NCBI GenBank assembly: GCA_964344935.1
Contig: CAYFPL010000007.1
Span: forward strand, 1-64,000
Source of the DNA: GCA-2731375 sp964344935
GTDB taxonomy: Bacteria > Pseudomonadota > Alphaproteobacteria > GCA-2731375
Length of the DNA: 64,000 nt
Direction: 5' to 3'
Shown here: positions 61,923-64,000 of the stretch, piece after piece
Numbering within the stretch: position 1 is the stretch's first letter
How the letters are laid out: each line of letters begins with the position of its first letter
Notes under the pieces: model-generated
Databases searched by the model: none
What the model was told of the DNA's origin: nothing
What the model saw: only the letters and a program-made list of their open reading frames with translations
Translations under genes and position numbers: made by a program

Positions 61923-62324
61923 ATGTTGAAGATCCACAGGGCCGAGGACCGGGCGACGCGCAAGGCGGCGCCTGAAATGTTCACCGGCGATGTTTTCCAG
62001 GACGAGGTTTTGGTGGGGGAGGCGCCGTCTCGCATGCGGGCGACCAATGTCACCTTCAATCCAGGCGCCCGCACCGCCTGGCACCAGCATCCCGTGGGCC
62101 AGACCCTGTGGGCCGTGTCCGGCATCGGCCGGGTGCAGGTGGAAGGTGGGCCGGTGGAGGTATTGCATCCCGGCGATACCGCCATCATCCCGCCCAACAC
62201 GCGCCATTGGCACGGCGCCGCGCCGGATCGGATATTTACCCATCTAGCCATGTCGGAAACCGGCGAGGATGGCGCCGGCACCGAATGGTTCGAAAAAGTC
62301 TCGGACGCCGAATACAGCGGTTAG
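61923..62324 (+). CDS. Cupin-domain protein
   Basis: The 133-residue single cupin has motif 1 GARTAWHQHPVGQTLWAVSG (two His of the metal site) and motif 2 PGDTAIIPPNTRHWHG (the last metal His). The form is that of the small manganese cupins, some of which act as hydroxynitrile lyases. GGGGGAAG lies close before the ATG. It is divergent from the LLM genes and convergent with the epimerase gene. Substrate unknown; a role in the local catabolic route is inferred from position. Confidence 0.88.
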   Translation: MLKIHRAEDRATRKAAPEMFTGDVFQDEVLVGEAPSRMRATNVTFNPGARTAWHQHPVGQTLWAVSGIGRVQVEGGPVEVLHPGDTAIIPPNTRHWHGAAPDRIFTHLAMSETGEDGAGTEWFEKVSDAEYSG

Positions 62325-62362
62325 CACGCGGCGGTTAGCGCAGGGCGGCTAGAGCACGGCCG

Positions 62363-63298
62363 CTACACCAGCGGCAGGCCCTCGCCGGCGCGGATGTCGT
62401 TGATCACCTGTTTCACGCGATCCCGCAGGGGCTGATACTGCACGCCGAATTCTTCCACCAGGCGGGAATTATCGATTAGGTAGTTGCCCGAGGACTCTTT
62501 GCCCCCGGTTTCCGCCTCGAATTTGATCTCCGCTTCGGGCAGGAGCTCCTGCACCAGGCCGGCCAGCTCCGCCAGGCTGACGGTGGTGCCGCCTGAATTG
62601 TAGGTCTCGTGCGCAGGCTCGTCGGCCAACAGGACCCGGGCAAAGACCTCCGCCATGTCTTCCACGTGGATGACGCAGCGCATGGCGTCGGCATGGGGAA
62701 AGGTTACCGGCTTGCCGCGGGCCGGCTGGCACATGCAGTTGACGTGATCGATGGAGCCGAACTTCTTATCCGGGCCGGTGACGTTGGCGGGGCGGATACA
62801 GGTGATGGTCATGTCATAGGCCCGGCGGTAGTCATGAGCCTGCCATTCGTTGGTGATCTTGTTGACGGCGTACTGGCTTTCGCCGTGGCGGGGATCGCTC
62901 TCGTCGACCAAGCGCTCGCCAAAATGGCTCTGCGCACCGGAGACGGCCAATGACGAGGCGAAGACGGTATGCCTGACGCCGCAGCGCCGGGCCGCCTCGA
63001 AGCAATTATCCATGCCCTGCAAATCCAGCTTGAAGGCTACATGAGGCGCAATGTCACCGATGAAATAGGACAGATTGACCACCCGGTCGGCAGCGGTTTC
63101 CTGCACCGCGCCGATCACGTCGTCGAACTGGGTAACATCGCCACGCAGGAGCGTGACATTTTCGCCAAGATCGCCGAACGCCGCCTTGGCGCCGGCGCGA
63201 TCGATATCCATGCAGGCGACCTTGTGCCCGCCCGCCGCCAGGATCGGAATGAGGCGCCGACCGATGAACCCCGCGCCGCCGATAACCAATATCGTCAT
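62363..63298 (-). CDS. NAD(P)-dependent epimerase/dehydratase (extended SDR)
   Basis: The 311-residue extended short-chain dehydrogenase has ILVIGGAGFIGRRLIPILA (nucleotide loop), SSLAVSGAQSHFG (active-site Ser region) and QYAVNKITNEW (YxxxK pair). The C-terminal VIHVEDMAEVFARVLL is typical. AAGGAG lies upstream of the ATG. It probably reduces, oxidises or epimerises a small substrate. It lies 30 bases after the LLM gene at the window edge and is likely cotranscribed with it. Confidence 0.9.
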   Translation of the reverse strand: MTILVIGGAGFIGRRLIPILAAGGHKVACMDIDRAGAKAAFGDLGENVTLLRGDVTQFDDVIGAVQETAADRVVNLSYFIGDIAPHVAFKLDLQGMDNCFEAARRCGVRHTVFASSLAVSGAQSHFGERLVDESDPRHGESQYAVNKITNEWQAHDYRRAYDMTITCIRPANVTGPDKKFGSIDHVNCMCQPARGKPVTFPHADAMRCVIHVEDMAEVFARVLLADEPAHETYNSGGTTVSLAELAGLVQELLPEAEIKFEAETGGKESSGNYLIDNSRLVEEFGVQYQPLRDRVKQVINDIRAGEGLPLV

Positions 63299-63328
63299 GC
63301 TCCCTGCTCCTTCTTGTGGAATTCCCGA

Positions 63329-64000
63329 CTACCAGGTCTTGAGCACCGGCAGCACTTCCTTGGCGAACAGGCGCAGGCCCCGTTCGGCGACATCCAAGGG
63401 TGTGCCGCCAAAGCGGAAGGCGATATTCAGTTCAAAATCGCCCACCAGTTCCCGCCGTGCTTCCAGGCCGCGCAGGATTTTATCCGGCGTACCCCAGCTG
63501 GCCGCCCGCATGAAGCCGTCCACCGCACCCTCCAGGCCGCTTTCCCGCGCGATCTCCGCTTTCTGCTGATAGGAGTCATAGCCCTTCACGCTCTTGAAGT
63601 GTTCGCCAAGGAATTCATAGTGGTAGAAGTTGCTCTCCACGAACTTGCCCTGATATTGCCGTGCCTCCTCTTCCGTGGCAGCGAGGTCGGTACCGGCGAC
63701 GCAGAACTCCGTCAGCATAACCCGGGGCGGTTCGGTGCCGTGGTATTTCTGATGCAACTCCCGGCCCAGTTCGATCATGGGCAGGCGCATTTCCCACGGC
63801 CGATCGGCGAACATGACGATGTGGGCGCCGAGACGGGCGGCGGATTCAATCGAATCCTCGCTGGAGGCGACGGCATAGATGCGCCCGTCAAAGGAATGTT
63901 GCGGCCGCGGCCGGATTTCCGTGCGCGGCTGTTTATAGAATTGGCCGTCACCTTCGATGAAACCGGTCTTCAGCGCCTCGATGATCATGGGGGCGGCCTC
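63329..64000 (-). CDS. LLM class flavin-dependent oxidoreductase (5' end cut by window)
   Basis: 224 codons of the C-terminal part are visible; the start lies beyond the right edge. IRPRPQHSFDGRIYAVASSE, ARLGAHIVMFADRPWEMRLP and GTPDKILRGLEARRELVGDF are the usual late segments of luciferase-like oxidoreductases. FRFGGTPLDVAERGLRLFAK closes the protein. It is the third LLM-type gene within 5 kb and the probable first or upstream gene of a unit with the epimerase. Confidence 0.87.
   Translation of the reverse strand, partial: EAAPMIIEALKTGFIEGDGQFYKQPRTEIRPRPQHSFDGRIYAVASSEDSIESAARLGAHIVMFADRPWEMRLPMIELGRELHQKYHGTEPPRVMLTEFCVAGTDLAATEEEARQYQGKFVESNFYHYEFLGEHFKSVKGYDSYQQKAEIARESGLEGAVDGFMRAASWGTPDKILRGLEARRELVGDFELNIAFRFGGTPLDVAERGLRLFAKEVLPVLKTW

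Overview
The window reads as chromosomal DNA of a G+C-rich alphaproteobacterium. Rhodospirillales-type is the best guess, from the style of the ABC, LLM-oxidoreductase, CaiB and cyclase families and from the many TTG/GTG starts preceded by GGAGG-like ribosome sites. That placement is inference; no rRNA or other marker gene is present. One tRNA gene (tRNA-Phe) lies at about 13.4 kb. I saw no CRISPR array, prophage or intact insertion sequence.

Layout. 1-8384 (minus): a tightly coupled run of eight genes for surface-glycan or polysaccharide work (two MurG-like and two GT4 glycosyltransferases, a deacetylase-like protein, a histidine phosphatase, a small membrane protein) running into a dual-ATPase peptide-type ABC gene cut by the window edge. 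8617-13272 (plus, divergent): an unusual ABC exporter with a degenerate, internally expanded nucleotide-binding domain, then a cyclic-nucleotide-binding protein, a methyltransferase and two overlapping hotdog thioesterases. 13398-22111: tRNA-Phe, DUF924 protein, gamma-glutamyltransferase, a cyclase remnant, and a catabolic group (TauD-like dioxygenase, Baeyer-Villiger-type monooxygenase, Zn alcohol dehydrogenase, CaiB CoA-transferase). 22283-27033: a DUF427-cyclase fusion, a glutathione transferase and a cyclase-TolB-TPR protein.

27330-37021: a divergent sugar uptake and catabolism locus. The minus arm holds a sugar-phosphate isomerase/epimerase, binding protein, ATPase and two permeases. The plus arm holds a BadF/GlcNAc-kinase-type kinase, a GntR regulator, an SIS-domain deaminase-like protein and a Gfo/Idh/MocA dehydrogenase. 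The two arms share an AT-rich intergenic region with repeated GGTA/TACC half-sites. No NagA-type deacetylase is present, so the substrate is probably an unacetylated or unusual amino sugar.

37160-52106: a DegP-like protease, a membrane protein fused to a gamma-glutamylcyclotransferase-like domain, and, most striking, a 1219-residue protein joining an unknown N-terminal region, a DyP-type heme peroxidase and a cytochrome P450. It converges on a large cyclase-ATPase-TPR protein. Downstream are a Crp/Fnr regulator, small exported or membrane proteins of unknown role and an alpha/beta hydrolase. 52209-64000: a five-PAS hybrid histidine kinase, then a catabolic region with a lone molybdopterin-dehydrogenase large subunit (preceded by a 24-codon leader ORF), an FAD monooxygenase, three LLM-type oxidoreductases, a cupin and an epimerase.

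A recurring theme is cyclic-nucleotide signalling: three class III cyclases with different partner domains, one cyclase remnant, and two cNMP-binding proteins. The best candidates for something undescribed are the DyP-P450 fusion at 40136-43795 and the degenerate ABC exporter at 8617-11325.
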